This document shows, piece by piece, positions 1-9,633 of a DNA stretch of 64,000 nucleotides. A model generated the notes under the pieces. The model saw only the letters and a program-made list of their open reading frames with translations, did not search any database and was not told the DNA's origin. The stretch spans positions 992,001 to 1,056,000 of the forward strand of contig NZ_AP027272.1 of the NCBI RefSeq assembly GCF_036322805.1, written 5' to 3'. Numbering within the stretch: the first letter of the stretch is position 1; each line of letters begins with the position of its first letter. The position numbers were made by a program, and so were the translations under genes. The stretch is from Planctobacterium marinum. GTDB taxonomy: Bacteria > Pseudomonadota > Gammaproteobacteria > Enterobacterales > Alteromonadaceae.

Positions 1-1
1 A

Positions 2-2680
2 GCTGGACTCGCTCGCTTTAGCCCTGTTAAAAACCAGTTTGACCATGTGCAAGGCGACATTGCATCTAACAGCAATATCTACATTCGCAGTTTATTTGAA
101 GATGCCCAAGGTCGCATCTGGATAGGAAGCAATGCTTCCGGTGTGTTTGTTTATGACGTTGATAATCAGGTATTTAGACGCACATTGTTGGATCAGCCGG
201 AGCAATATCAAAAGAACACCGTTTACGATATTTTCCAGGCAGATGAACGGCATCTCTGGATTGCCCGCTTTGGTGGCATCGATCATATTGATGCCGCTGA
301 AGGCAAATGGGTATCCAGAAGCATACATGACCCATCTGATAGTTTTAGTCTGGCTAACAACGATATTCGTACCTTGCTAAAAGATCAATCCGGCATGATA
401 TGGGTGGGGGGCTATGGCGGTGGCGTGCAACGGGTATTGGGCGCCAAAGATTGGCTCAAAACGCTGCGGTTTAGCTTACTGAAAGACAACGCTTTAACCG
501 AGCCCAATGTTAGCAGTCTGATGGCGCGTTCAAATGGCGATATTTGGGTGGGCACGCGAGGCGGCGGTATCAATATAGTGAGAAATGGGCAGGGGGTAGT
601 GGCCCGCCACACTCCCGAGGTTGGTCAACCCGGCAAGCTACAGTCAGGTTGGATAACTGCACTGACTGAAGTTAAAAATGGTGATATCTGGGTAGGTGTT
701 AATCCTGGACAGCTGTATCGCTACGACGTTAAAACTGAATATTTTCATCAGTTCAATCAGGCCCAAGGATTACCCAGAGTCAATATTCGGGTTCTAAAAC
801 CGGCCAAAGACGGTGGGATCTGGATTGGCAGCAATTCAGGTTTATTGCGTTGGCAATCCGGTTATGAGCAGTTCGAACGTTTTACTACTGCGGATGGCGA
901 GTTAATGCGAGATGGTATTAATGCGTTAATTGAGAATGAACATGGCGATTTGTTAGTGGCTAGCGGCGCTTCCGGATTGTATCGATTAGATTATGGAGCT
1001 CAACTCCTGCAACCACTAGAAGGTATCGATGAATATGGCAGGGCTTTGAATACCATTAGTATTCTGGGAATGTTAAAGGACCGTGAACAACGCCTGTGGT
1101 TAGATACACCAGTAGGGATGCAGTTGGCTAACTTTGATGACTCAGGCTTTATTAACTTGCAAAATGTGAGTGAAGAAACAGGCTTTGGCGGACGCCCCAT
1201 GGGAGCCAATCTACTGCAGGATGAGTTGGGCAGAATATGGAGCCCATCTTTTGTCTTCTTTCCTTCTGAGCAAGAAATGCTGCCACTACAGCGAGCTGAT
1301 GGCATTGATATTGGTACGAGTTGGTTCCGTTCATATACCCAAACCCGTGATGGCACATTTCTCTTTGGCGGTAGTCGTGGACTGTTAAAAATCTGGCCTG
1401 AACGATTCTCCATTTGGGATTTTAAGCCGCCGATAGTGGCTTCAGAAGTCAGGGTAGATGGTGAGCATGTTAATGCGGGAAGTTTGACGCAAGAGGGTTT
1501 GACATTACTTCCCGGGCAGCGCGGTTTTACGGTTGAATTTGCTGCCTTGGATTTATCTGCCCCGGAAAAAAACCAATATCGATACCGCTTGCGTGGTTAT
1601 GAGTCAAGTTGGTCATCGGTGGACGCCACCAGACGTATCGCTAGTTACAGTAACCTATGGCCAGGTGATTATACCTTTGAAGTGCAAGGTACTAATAGAA
1701 TTGGGGCATGGAGTGATAAGCCGCTGATGTTTCCGGTTTATATTCGGGCACAATATTGGCAAACCCCTTGGTTTATTGGCTTGTGTATTTTTATCGCAGT
1801 ATCACTGCTGTATCTCGGGTTTCGCATCAGAACACAATGGATTAAAGCCAGAGCACAAGCTTTAGAGGTATTGGTTGAGGAGCGTACTCGGGAGTTGAGG
1901 AAAACTCAAAAGGACTTTATCGAACAGGAGAAAATGGCTTCTTTGGGGAGTTTGGTGGCCGGGGTTTCTCATGAAATTAACACACCAATGGGGATTGCGT
2001 TAACAGCTGCAACTGCGCTCGATGACGATGCGCAGAATCTGGATAAGAAAGTACAAGATAATCGTCTTAAGCGTAGCGATCTGGACAAGCACATAAGCAA
2101 ACTACACTCCTCGAACAAAATTATTTTAAGTAGTCTGGATCGCGCCTGCAGCCTTATTGCCAGTTTTAAACAGGTGGCAGTTGATCAAACCAGTGAGCAG
2201 CGGAGAGACTTTGAGTTAAAAATCCTATTACAGGATATCGAACGGGCGCTCAATTCTTTGTACAGCAAAAAAGGCCACAAGCTCTCAATAGACTGTCCGG
2301 AAGATATCCAATTGAATAGCTACCCTGGGGCCTTGTTTCAGATCCTCACCAACTTGATAAATAACTCCGTATTACATGGTTTTGGTGATGATGTTAAGGG
2401 CAACATCAGTATTGTTGTGACTGCCCGTGAGGCCGATGTTTCATTGGTTTATAAAGACGATGGCGTGGGTATGACCGAAGAGGTAAAAAACAAAGCTTTT
2501 GAGCCGTTTTTTACTACTCGCTTAGGGGTTGGTGGCTCCGGATTAGGTATGCACCTTGTATATAATTATGTCTCGCAGGTACTGGGAGGTAAGATATCCA
2601 TTGAAAGTGCTCCCAATCAGGGGTTTACTTGCGCCATTCAAATTCCATTGATTGCTCCCAATAAAGAGGATAAAGACTGA
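2..2680 (+). CDS. Propeller-type sensor histidine kinase (5' end outside window)
   Basis: The reading frame is open to the left window edge, so the GTG at 47 is probably not the true start and the N-terminus is missing. The first part holds repeated short motifs such as RIWIGS, DIWVGT and GIWIGSN, typical of two-component regulator beta-propeller repeats. They are followed by a Y_Y_Y domain (YRYRLRGYESSW), one membrane helix (around nt 1765-1815) and a cytoplasmic kinase. The H-box is SHEINTP, with the phosphoacceptor His codon at 1970-1972. The ATPase has the N box (NNSVLHGF), DDGVGM, FEPFFTTR and GGSGLGMHL. No receiver or HTH domain follows, so it is a simple rather than a hybrid kinase. 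By family, propeller/Y_Y_Y kinases sense periplasmic or envelope cues, often linked to polysaccharide use. The ligand is unknown and no cognate regulator lies downstream; it could be to the left. Confidence 0.9.
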   Translation, partial: AGLARFSPVKNQFDHVQGDIASNSNIYIRSLFEDAQGRIWIGSNASGVFVYDVDNQVFRRTLLDQPEQYQKNTVYDIFQADERHLWIARFGGIDHIDAAEGKWVSRSIHDPSDSFSLANNDIRTLLKDQSGMIWVGGYGGGVQRVLGAKDWLKTLRFSLLKDNALTEPNVSSLMARSNGDIWVGTRGGGINIVRNGQGVVARHTPEVGQPGKLQSGWITALTEVKNGDIWVGVNPGQLYRYDVKTEYFHQFNQAQGLPRVNIRVLKPAKDGGIWIGSNSGLLRWQSGYEQFERFTTADGELMRDGINALIENEHGDLLVASGASGLYRLDYGAQLLQPLEGIDEYGRALNTISILGMLKDREQRLWLDTPVGMQLANFDDSGFINLQNVSEETGFGGRPMGANLLQDELGRIWSPSFVFFPSEQEMLPLQRADGIDIGTSWFRSYTQTRDGTFLFGGSRGLLKIWPERFSIWDFKPPIVASEVRVDGEHVNAGSLTQEGLTLLPGQRGFTVEFAALDLSAPEKNQYRYRLRGYESSWSSVDATRRIASYSNLWPGDYTFEVQGTNRIGAWSDKPLMFPVYIRAQYWQTPWFIGLCIFIAVSLLYLGFRIRTQWIKARAQALEVLVEERTRELRKTQKDFIEQEKMASLGSLVAGVSHEINTPMGIALTAATALDDDAQNLDKKVQDNRLKRSDLDKHISKLHSSNKIILSSLDRACSLIASFKQVAVDQTSEQRRDFELKILLQDIERALNSLYSKKGHKLSIDCPEDIQLNSYPGALFQILTNLINNSVLHGFGDDVKGNISIVVTAREADVSLVYKDDGVGMTEEVKNKAFEPFFTTRLGVGGSGLGMHLVYNYVSQVLGGKISIESAPNQGFTCAIQIPLIAPNKEDKD

Positions 2681-2753
2681 TTTGTTGGCGCCATTTGCGA
2701 CCGTGCTCAAGCTTTTAAACTAAGCAATTGAACCGATTTTTAGAGATGGTTGT

Positions 2754-4307
2754 TCAATTCATCCCGTTGAGAAAATACATCTGCTGCGGCTGATGGTTTT
2801 TAACTTCCAAAGCGCCTCTGGCTTCGGTAATTGCTTTATCGCCTAACAAATCTAAAGTGGCTTGGGAAATGTTGATTCGCCCAGCGGCACTGGCGCTCTC
2901 CATGCGCGCTGCCAGATTAACCGTATTGCCCCAGATGTCGTAGCTAAATTTGCGTTCACCCACCACACCAGCCATTACGGGACCACTGTGAATACCAATA
3001 CGGATATCAAATACACACAAGCCTTTTGTAGGGTTTTCCAGTTTTAGCTGCTCACCGATTTCTAACATTTTAAACGCAAATTGGGCACACTTTTGTGCGT
3101 GTTGTGGATCTCTCACAGGCAATCCTCCGGCCACCATATAAGCGTCGCCAATGGTTTTGATTTTTTCCAGACCTAGCTCGCCTATCGCGCGATCATAGCG
3201 TTCAAAATAGGCATTGAGGGAATCCACCAGAATTTGTGGCGTTACACTTGAGGCAATCCGGGTAAAGCCCACAAAATCTGAAAACAATAAGGTGGCACAT
3301 TCATAGAATCTCGCTTCGGTTTTACCTTTCTCCTTTAATTCTATTGCGGTGTGCTCCGGCAGAATATTCAGAATGATTTGCTCTGATTTTTCCTTTTCCA
3401 GACACAACTGGCGAGTGCGTTCTTTGATGAGCTTATCCAGCCAGGCATTTTTGCCCAAGCGCTGAATGCGCTCCAAAACCTGGTCTGGGTCCGGGCGCAG
3501 ACGAAAATTGTCGCTGCGCTGTAACATCAGCACTTTATCGCTGTGATCAATCAGTACCAGTGTGGGAAAAAGGGTATCTTGACCAAAACGGCCTAAGCCA
3601 GGCAGAACAGCTCCTTCATGTACCAGCTTGTATTTTGACGAGAAAGCGAAAGCAACATCCACCAGATAGTCACATTCCACATCGTATTTTGCCGCCAGTT
3701 TTTTCATTTCTTCGTGGGGTTGGGTGCTGACAAAAGCCAGGTGAATACCCTCGTCCTGGATTTGTTTGTAATGATGCATCAGCATGGCAATTTGCGTTGT
3801 GCAAAAGGGGCACCAATTACCTCGAAAGAAATAGAACAATACCGGGCCTTTGGCCAATTGTTTTCGTGTTATCGGATTGCCGTCAGGATCATCAAACACG
3901 AAGGCCGGAAACTGATTACCTTCCTCAAGCCCCGTTAGCTCAAGTCTGAGCTTAGGCAGTACCATAGTTAACAGGTACACCATCACAAGGTGGAATGCGG
4001 TTATTGATACCGGGTCTGCGTAGTGATAAACATTATCCAGAATACTCAATGTCAGAAGTGTAAAGCCGCTAACCAGTACCAGTATTAAAGACTTCTGCAT
4101 GGCTAAAGTTTCAGTGTGCTGCTTGTGGCTGTTCCACGCAGCATAAGCTGGAAACAGACAGTTTAGCAGCAGAAAACCCAGCCCGGACCAGGAAAACTGG
4201 AAATACAGCCATAATAGCAGCAGTGGACTTGTGGCATAACAAAGTAGCATTACGGGCATGATTAAGCCGCTTTTGATGCGCTCTTTGAGTCTCTGCGCTA
4301 GTTTCAT
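2754..4307 (-). CDS. Membrane redoxin-class III adenylate cyclase fusion
   Basis: A 517-residue protein in three parts. About four N-terminal membrane helices (residues 15-125) come first. Next is an AhpC/TSA-type redoxin domain (about 128-290) with the Cys pair in FRGNWCPFC. A helical linker leads to a class III cyclase domain (about 325-510). The cyclase keeps both metal aspartates (SDFVGFT and KTIGDAYM), the substrate Lys of KTIGD, the YDIWG Asp that favours adenine, and the NLAARM Asn/Arg pair, so an active adenylate cyclase is predicted. The join suggests cAMP synthesis controlled by thiol redox state or peroxide; that is inference. The start is preceded by AAGAGG. It is the last gene of a leftward run with the HD hydrolase (29 bp gap) and the DUF2339 protein. 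Confidence 0.88.
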   Translation of the reverse strand: MKLAQRLKERIKSGLIMPVMLLCYATSPLLLLWLYFQFSWSGLGFLLLNCLFPAYAAWNSHKQHTETLAMQKSLILVLVSGFTLLTLSILDNVYHYADPVSITAFHLVMVYLLTMVLPKLRLELTGLEEGNQFPAFVFDDPDGNPITRKQLAKGPVLFYFFRGNWCPFCTTQIAMLMHHYKQIQDEGIHLAFVSTQPHEEMKKLAAKYDVECDYLVDVAFAFSSKYKLVHEGAVLPGLGRFGQDTLFPTLVLIDHSDKVLMLQRSDNFRLRPDPDQVLERIQRLGKNAWLDKLIKERTRQLCLEKEKSEQIILNILPEHTAIELKEKGKTEARFYECATLLFSDFVGFTRIASSVTPQILVDSLNAYFERYDRAIGELGLEKIKTIGDAYMVAGGLPVRDPQHAQKCAQFAFKMLEIGEQLKLENPTKGLCVFDIRIGIHSGPVMAGVVGERKFSYDIWGNTVNLAARMESASAAGRINISQATLDLLGDKAITEARGALEVKNHQPQQMYFLNGMN

Positions 4308-4336
4308 TTTTGCCTCTTAAGTAGTAGCCATAAAGC

Positions 4337-4930
4337 CTATTGGTCTTTTAGCCAACCTTTTGTCACGGCAAGGTCTATTTGCTCACAAACATATTGCCAT
4401 ATCCCCGGAGCGATGCCTTCGAGGTATTGATTGCGTTTTAACACCTGAGATTTTTTCACTCCGTGTTTTGCCCAGCTGCCGCCGTCGTTTTGCATGTTTT
4501 GCAAAAGCGGAAGAATGCGATCCATAGCTTTGGCAAACCGTGCATCGGCGCTTTCAGCTGCTTCAAACTCCAACCATAAAGAACGGTATTCGTGGAATTG
4601 ACTTTCAGGTAGCAGGCCAAATATACGGTTAGCCGCTGCCAGCTCTTTATCGTGTTGTGCGTCAAGGTCACTTTGCTTCGAAAAAGCGAAAGTATCACCG
4701 GCATCAATTTCGACGATATCGTGAATTAACAGCATTTTTATAACCCGCAGAAGGTTCACATCTTCACAGACATGTTCCAGTAAAATCGGAGCTAGCATGG
4801 CGATATGCCAGCTGTGTTCAGCGCTGTTTTCCTGACGATTGTTATCGGTTTTTACCAAAGCCTGACGATAAACGGCTTTGAGCTTATCCAGCTCTAAAAT
4901 AAAGTTGAGTTGCTCGTTAAGTGAATCCAT
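4337..4930 (-). CDS. HD-domain hydrolase, YfbR/HDDC2-like
   Basis: 197 residues. The metal-binding HD signature is visible: His39 in NSAEHSWH and His70-Asp71 in LLIHDIVEIDAGD. Length and motif layout fit the HD family that includes 5'-deoxynucleotidase YfbR and human HDDC2, which dephosphorylate nucleoside monophosphates. The exact substrate cannot be told from sequence. It lies 14 bp after the DUF2339 gene and 29 bp before the cyclase, so co-transcription is likely. A nucleotide hydrolase next to a cyclase may be coincidental. Confidence 0.85.
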   Translation of the reverse strand: MDSLNEQLNFILELDKLKAVYRQALVKTDNNRQENSAEHSWHIAMLAPILLEHVCEDVNLLRVIKMLLIHDIVEIDAGDTFAFSKQSDLDAQHDKELAAANRIFGLLPESQFHEYRSLWLEFEAAESADARFAKAMDRILPLLQNMQNDGGSWAKHGVKKSQVLKRNQYLEGIAPGIWQYVCEQIDLAVTKGWLKDQ

Positions 4931-4944
4931 TACTCGGTCCTTTG

Positions 4945-7641
4945 TTATATGGTTGCAGCGTTATCGTTGCTGGGCTTTTGAATTTTCTGAAATAACCAGC
5001 CGATTCCCACCAGTGATAAACCCAACCCAATGAATGATAAGGCTCTATACAAACCTTCAAGGTTTGCCATGTCCACAAGAAAGGCCTTCAGTACTACCAT
5101 TGCCAGTAGCCCAAATCCTAACTTTTTGATTTTCTCTTTGTTTTTGGAATGAGCCACAAATATACAGGTAGTTGCCAACAACAGCCAGACAATGGAATAA
5201 GCATATAATTCAGACTGAGGTGTTATTGCGGCCAAACTGATGCTTCCTTGCTGGAATTGGTTGCGGATCATGCCGTTGATAAATAAAAAGCTAAATACTC
5301 CTGCGATGATTTTGGCGGGTTGTTGCAATGTATCCGACAAAAGTTGCTTGTGGCATAGGAGCAGCAAAATTAATGCAGGCACTGCCCACAAAGGGATCAG
5401 CCAGTTCACCAGACCCTCTCCAACAAAGAGCTGTGAAAAGTAAGGTGAATTCAAAAGTGTTAATTTCACATGCAGCAGTAGTGCGAATGTCAGCAGGCTG
5501 GTGCCGGCAACTTGATAGAGTAGGTTGTTATTCTTATTGAGTTTCTGTCGCCATAAATACACACCTCCCAATATCATCCAGTTTAGAGACAGTATGACAC
5601 TTTCGTGAAAGGTGAGTGCAGAAAACACGGGATAACCACCAGTAAACCACCAGGAGGTTTCTGTGGTGACGAATAACGCAATAACATGCAGTATTGCACC
5701 AGTCAACCAGGCTTTGAGTGGGGCTGATGTGCTGAACTTGTGCGCCAGGAATAAGGTGAATACTGCGCCGGGATAAATTAATAGTGTCCAATGTATACCC
5801 AGCAGGGTTTCTTCGGCGTAACTTCCAATCCAGGGACTGAAGGTCAGACGGGCAGTGGCTACCAGGATTGCAACTTTGTATATCCAGTCTGGCAGTGGAA
5901 CCAGATATTTTTGTGTCAGATAACACATAAGGGCAACCTGTACCAACAGTGCCAACGTCAGCAAACTTTCACTTAATGCAATACTAAGCGCGAGAGTCAC
6001 ACTGGCATTGCTCAACAGCAGCCAGGTTATCTTGTGTAATCTGAACTGACTTTTATTGGCGACAAAGCAACTCACAGCTGACAAAATCAGTAATTCAAAG
6101 AGCCACAGTGGTGTAAGAACATTCGTTGCTGTTACGGGTGCCATGAAATAACTCACCGCCAGCAAGCCAATTGGGGCCACAATTAAGAGCAACAGGTAGG
6201 CAGAGCGTTCTGGAAAAAGCTTTGCCGAGAAGGCGGTATATATAGTGAAAGATAACGCCATCAGCTGAGCGAACAGGTAGCCACCGCTGAATGGAAACAG
6301 GTTATCGGTAAAATCTTCAGGAGTAGTGAAAAAGGACAACGAAAACAGACAAAAAATCAGGGCAACGAAGGGCCAGCTATCGAACGCACTGTAACGAAAT
6401 GAAACCCAAAGCAATACACCGGATAGTACTAAGCTGGTAATGACTAAAGCTGTATCTGAGGTTTGCTGAGCAATAGAAAAAGCGACAAATAGTACCGACA
6501 ATAGCAATGGTAATTGCTCTTTGCGCGGCATTAAAAGCGCCGTTACTGGCAAAGGAGTCTGCATTTTGTGTTGTAAGCGCCAACCCATCACACCAGACAG
6601 AACAAATAAATAGATTGAAATCAGCGCGCTGCACAGGATAGTAATAGCATCATTTCCTTCGGAAATCAGTGTGGCCGCGAGAAACCACAAAAAGTGCCCG
6701 GTAAAACTTAGCCACCATAGCCATGGCTTTTGTACTTTTTCGTTTACCCAAATTGCTGCGGCTGAAATAAAGCAAACGTAGCTAAGTAATATGCTGACAT
6801 TGCCAGAACCTGAAGACACCAGCATGGGTACCAGGTACGCACCAACAATACCAACAGCAGCCATAATGGGGCCATAACGCAACGCAAGGGAAATGGCGAT
6901 AAGCGAAATGCTTGCCATTAATCCAAAGGCAATTGGCATTGCTATAAACTGATACACGTCCCAAGCCACCATGACCATGGCAAAACAAGTGATGCTGCCA
7001 CCACTGGCAATCGCGGCAACTATGTGTTTGGAATGTATAGCAAAACGTTTTGCGTTGCGATTCAGGTATTCGGCACCAACCAACAGAGACAAGCCAAAAG
7101 CGGCTCCAGCGAATATGCGAATTTCAGGTGAGATTAACCCAGCTTCAATGGCAAATTTTGCCAGGAAGATACCTCCCAACGCTAATACCAAGGCCCCCGT
7201 CCACAACAACATGTTGTTTTTAAGCCATAGTTCAATAGCAAAACTTTTACTCTTGGAAGCAACTTGCTTTGGCTTTTCGTTTTCCAAAGCATTAATGGGT
7301 AAAGCCGATTCTGCTTTGCTGTCATGTTCTCGAGCGAGAGCAGAGACTGCCGAGGGGATTCCGGATGTTGAACTGTTTGCTGCCTCAGCTGTGAGCGTTT
7401 GATTATCGGTACTTTTTGGCTTTTCAGTGGCGGAAGCCGGTGCTGACTCGTCAGTTTGAAGCGGCAGTGAATCTAGACGAGATTGCAGTTTGTTTAACTG
7501 TATGTTTAACAGTTCAATGCGATTGTTCAGCGTTTTATTCAGCTTAGTTAGGCGATTTATCTCACCTCGGTTTTGAAACGAGATGACTGCACCGACGAAC
7601 AAAAATAGCGCCAGAAGTACTGCGCCAAAAGTCATTTCCAT
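4945..7641 (-). CDS. DUF2339 polytopic membrane protein
   Basis: 898 residues. A short N-terminal membrane helix (about 5-22) is followed by a coiled-coil stretch rich in Leu/Asn (about 28-60), then a Ser/Ala/Glu-rich linker to about 130. From there to the C-terminus hydrophobic helices follow one another almost without break (more than 20). This architecture is that of DUF2339 proteins, conserved large inner-membrane proteins of unknown function. It is the first gene of the leftward operon with the HD hydrolase and cyclase. Palindromic repeat A lies about 90 bp upstream of its start and may separate it from the rightward genes. I propose no function. Confidence 0.85.
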   Translation of the reverse strand: MEMTFGAVLLALFLFVGAVISFQNRGEINRLTKLNKTLNNRIELLNIQLNKLQSRLDSLPLQTDESAPASATEKPKSTDNQTLTAEAANSSTSGIPSAVSALAREHDSKAESALPINALENEKPKQVASKSKSFAIELWLKNNMLLWTGALVLALGGIFLAKFAIEAGLISPEIRIFAGAAFGLSLLVGAEYLNRNAKRFAIHSKHIVAAIASGGSITCFAMVMVAWDVYQFIAMPIAFGLMASISLIAISLALRYGPIMAAVGIVGAYLVPMLVSSGSGNVSILLSYVCFISAAAIWVNEKVQKPWLWWLSFTGHFLWFLAATLISEGNDAITILCSALISIYLFVLSGVMGWRLQHKMQTPLPVTALLMPRKEQLPLLLSVLFVAFSIAQQTSDTALVITSLVLSGVLLWVSFRYSAFDSWPFVALIFCLFSLSFFTTPEDFTDNLFPFSGGYLFAQLMALSFTIYTAFSAKLFPERSAYLLLLIVAPIGLLAVSYFMAPVTATNVLTPLWLFELLILSAVSCFVANKSQFRLHKITWLLLSNASVTLALSIALSESLLTLALLVQVALMCYLTQKYLVPLPDWIYKVAILVATARLTFSPWIGSYAEETLLGIHWTLLIYPGAVFTLFLAHKFSTSAPLKAWLTGAILHVIALFVTTETSWWFTGGYPVFSALTFHESVILSLNWMILGGVYLWRQKLNKNNNLLYQVAGTSLLTFALLLHVKLTLLNSPYFSQLFVGEGLVNWLIPLWAVPALILLLLCHKQLLSDTLQQPAKIIAGVFSFLFINGMIRNQFQQGSISLAAITPQSELYAYSIVWLLLATTCIFVAHSKNKEKIKKLGFGLLAMVVLKAFLVDMANLEGLYRALSFIGLGLSLVGIGWLFQKIQKPSNDNAATI

Positions 7642-7728
7642 ATTGGTTCTTTCCTCTTTGGAGACTCATTTTTGCGGTAACTACCACTTCAATGACCCGG
7701 TAACTATTTTACTAACACAGTGCATTGT

Positions 7729-7982
7729 ATACCCAAACTACTTCAAGATGCATGCTTCAGAGCTATCACAGTGCTTTCAGTACAGAAGGAATGTCGGTTA
7801 CCTTTCAAACAAGTGCAACACTGTAATGGAAGCACTGTGAAGCTCCCGAAGGGCGGGGCCTAAAAGAATTTATGCTGCGTTAAATTGTTTCGACGTGAGA
7901 ACAACCATGCCTTCTCCAATTTGCCTTGCCTAAATCCTTTTATTTCCCCGCTGAAGTCGAGTATCTTGAGGTAGTTTGGGTA
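7729..7982. repeat. Palindromic repeat element A (MITE-like, about 254 bp)
   Basis: The two ends are inverted copies of each other. The left end reads ATACCCAAACTACTTCAAGA; the right end, reverse complemented, reads ATACCCAAACTACCTCAAGA. An inner inverted repeat lies at 7767-7840 (CACAGTGCTTTC facing GGAAGCACTGTG). There is no transposase and no convincing ORF. Ends of this type recur in Vibrio, Shewanella and Alteromonas intergenic regions, from general knowledge. The element fills most of the 420 bp between the DUF2339 gene and the GFA-like gene and could fold into a long hairpin RNA. I see nothing else in this gap. Confidence 0.8.
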
Positions 7983-8062
7983 TATTAAAGCAAGAAAAAG
8001 GTCCTTTGCACTGAGCGAAAAAGCGTTACACTAGAAGCAAGTTTTTGCAATCTGATACCGCT

Positions 8063-8482
8063 ATGGCCATGTTGTTTAAAGGGCACTGTTCTTGCCAAAC
8101 CATTGAGCTGAAACTGCGCTTACCGCACCCGCTTAAATGCTACGCGCCACGGGCGTGTGATTGTGATTTTTGCACAACAAAGGGGATTAACTGGTTGTCT
8201 GATCCCAAAGGCTCGCTAGAAATACACTGTACCAAAGCACCCAAAATGGTGAGACAAGGCTCGCAGCAGGCTGACTTTATCAGCTGCGCGCAGTGTGCTG
8301 AGGTTGTCGCTGTAATCCTGGATAAAGGAGATGCAAAATTAGGCGCCGTCAATAGCACTATGCTGGATAACGGCCAAGACTGCAAAGAGCCACAAACTGC
8401 TTCACCGCAAAAACTCAGTGCCGAAGATAAAGCGCGTCGCTGGAGCAAGATCTGGATGCCCGTGACACTTGACCTCCTTTGA
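8063..8482 (+). CDS. GFA/CENP-V family zinc-binding protein
   Basis: About 139 residues from the ATG at 8063. An in-frame TTG at 8045 is possible but less likely, and no strong ribosome binding site decides between them. The N-terminus carries the GFA family cysteine pattern: GHCSCQ, then CDCDFC, and later SCAQCAE. These bind zinc in proteins related to glutathione-dependent formaldehyde-activating enzyme Gfa. Most members of this size are uncharacterised, and glutathione-formaldehyde chemistry should not be assumed. It is a monocistronic rightward gene just after repeat A. Confidence 0.8.
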   Translation: MAMLFKGHCSCQTIELKLRLPHPLKCYAPRACDCDFCTTKGINWLSDPKGSLEIHCTKAPKMVRQGSQQADFISCAQCAEVVAVILDKGDAKLGAVNSTMLDNGQDCKEPQTASPQKLSAEDKARRWSKIWMPVTLDLL

Positions 8483-8592
8483 TGTAAGCAGCTTCCCTGG
8501 ACTAATGGTGGATAAAATAATATTCCAGATGCTGCTATGCTTAACCACACCTAAAATACACCTGTACCGCTAAAGGCAAAATCTGCTTAGTT

Positions 8593-9519
8593 ATGTCTGA
8601 CTCTTTATTCGCTTTAAAGACTTTTCTTATCCTGACGGGTGTTGCTGTTGTCTTGTTATTGGCTCCTGAAGCTGGAGCCCATGCAACTGACGATTCCGTT
8701 AAAACCACTGAGGTTGAGCCGTTAACTATCGTGCATTCAGGCGTCTATGCTGAAAACGATTATACCATCGAGCTGTTGCGCCTTGTTTTACAGCGAGCGG
8801 GCAATCAATATCAGTTACAGGCTCTGGGTTATTGGCCGCCAAGAGGGCGAGACTTTGCCATGATGGAGAGCAAAGATGGCATTGATATTATGTGGGGCAG
8901 CGCTCGGCAGGATCGCGAAGACCGATTTTTGACTATTCGCATCCCTCTTTTTAAAGGTTTAATTGGCTGGCGCATTCCGTTCGTGCACGAAAGTAAACTC
9001 AATTTGTTTGAAGACGTGAGTGACTTAAGCGCACTCAGTAATTATCGGCCTGGCCAGTACTTTTCCTGGACAGACACCCGTATTTTAAAGCACAACGGTA
9101 TTGACGTATTCGAGGCCAATAATCGCCCAAGACTGGTGGATATGTTGGTGAATCACAAATTCGATTATTTTCCTCGTGCCGCGATAGAAATAATGCACGA
9201 ATATCAACAACATCAGCATCAAGGCGTGCGCATTGAACCGCACCTGTTAATCATTTATCCAACGGCGTTTTACTACTATGTGCAAAAAGATAATCAAGCA
9301 CTGGCAGATAATCTGAAACTTGGACTGGAAACCATCATTGCCAATGGCGAAATGGATGCCCTGTTTTTCCAACACTTCGGCGAAATACTGAAAACATTAG
9401 CCATTCACAAGCGTAAAGTTATTCGCTTAGACAACCCTTTTATCCCTCCAAAAGCGCCGTTTGAGCGCAAAGATCTGTGGTTACAGCCAGAACAGTTTAC
9501 TGCTAACTCTGTTGAATGA
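8593..9519 (+). CDS. Periplasmic substrate-binding protein (SBP_bac_3-like)
   Basis: 308 residues with a hydrophobic N-terminal segment (about 8-31, signal peptide or anchor). The rest resembles family 3 solute-binding proteins (the start of mature lobe 1 reads TIVHSGVYAEND; the body has RFLTIRIPLFKGLIGWR and a long C-terminal helix). No permease or ATPase genes are adjacent. In Alteromonadales such orphan proteins often act as sensory or uncharacterised binding proteins rather than transport components. It precedes the amylase gene by 114 bp in the same direction. A shared function is possible but not shown. Confidence 0.7.
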   Translation: MSDSLFALKTFLILTGVAVVLLLAPEAGAHATDDSVKTTEVEPLTIVHSGVYAENDYTIELLRLVLQRAGNQYQLQALGYWPPRGRDFAMMESKDGIDIMWGSARQDREDRFLTIRIPLFKGLIGWRIPFVHESKLNLFEDVSDLSALSNYRPGQYFSWTDTRILKHNGIDVFEANNRPRLVDMLVNHKFDYFPRAAIEIMHEYQQHQHQGVRIEPHLLIIYPTAFYYYVQKDNQALADNLKLGLETIIANGEMDALFFQHFGEILKTLAIHKRKVIRLDNPFIPPKAPFERKDLWLQPEQFTANSVE

Positions 9520-9633
9520 GCGAGTGAGAAAAAAGCGCTGGCAATTAACTGTCTTTTGCAAACGTATTCATCAGGCAAAATCGAGGATTCACAGTAGTAT
9601 TAACAACCTGTTAACCTGAACGCGGAAGATTCT

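Noticed and set aside
47-2680. GTG at 47 as the start of the sensor kinase
   Set aside because: The frame is open to the window edge with propeller-like sequence before 47, so the gene begins outside the window.
7583-7840. Small ORF across repeat A
   Set aside because: It overlaps the start of the DUF2339 gene and the palindromic element; no protein features.
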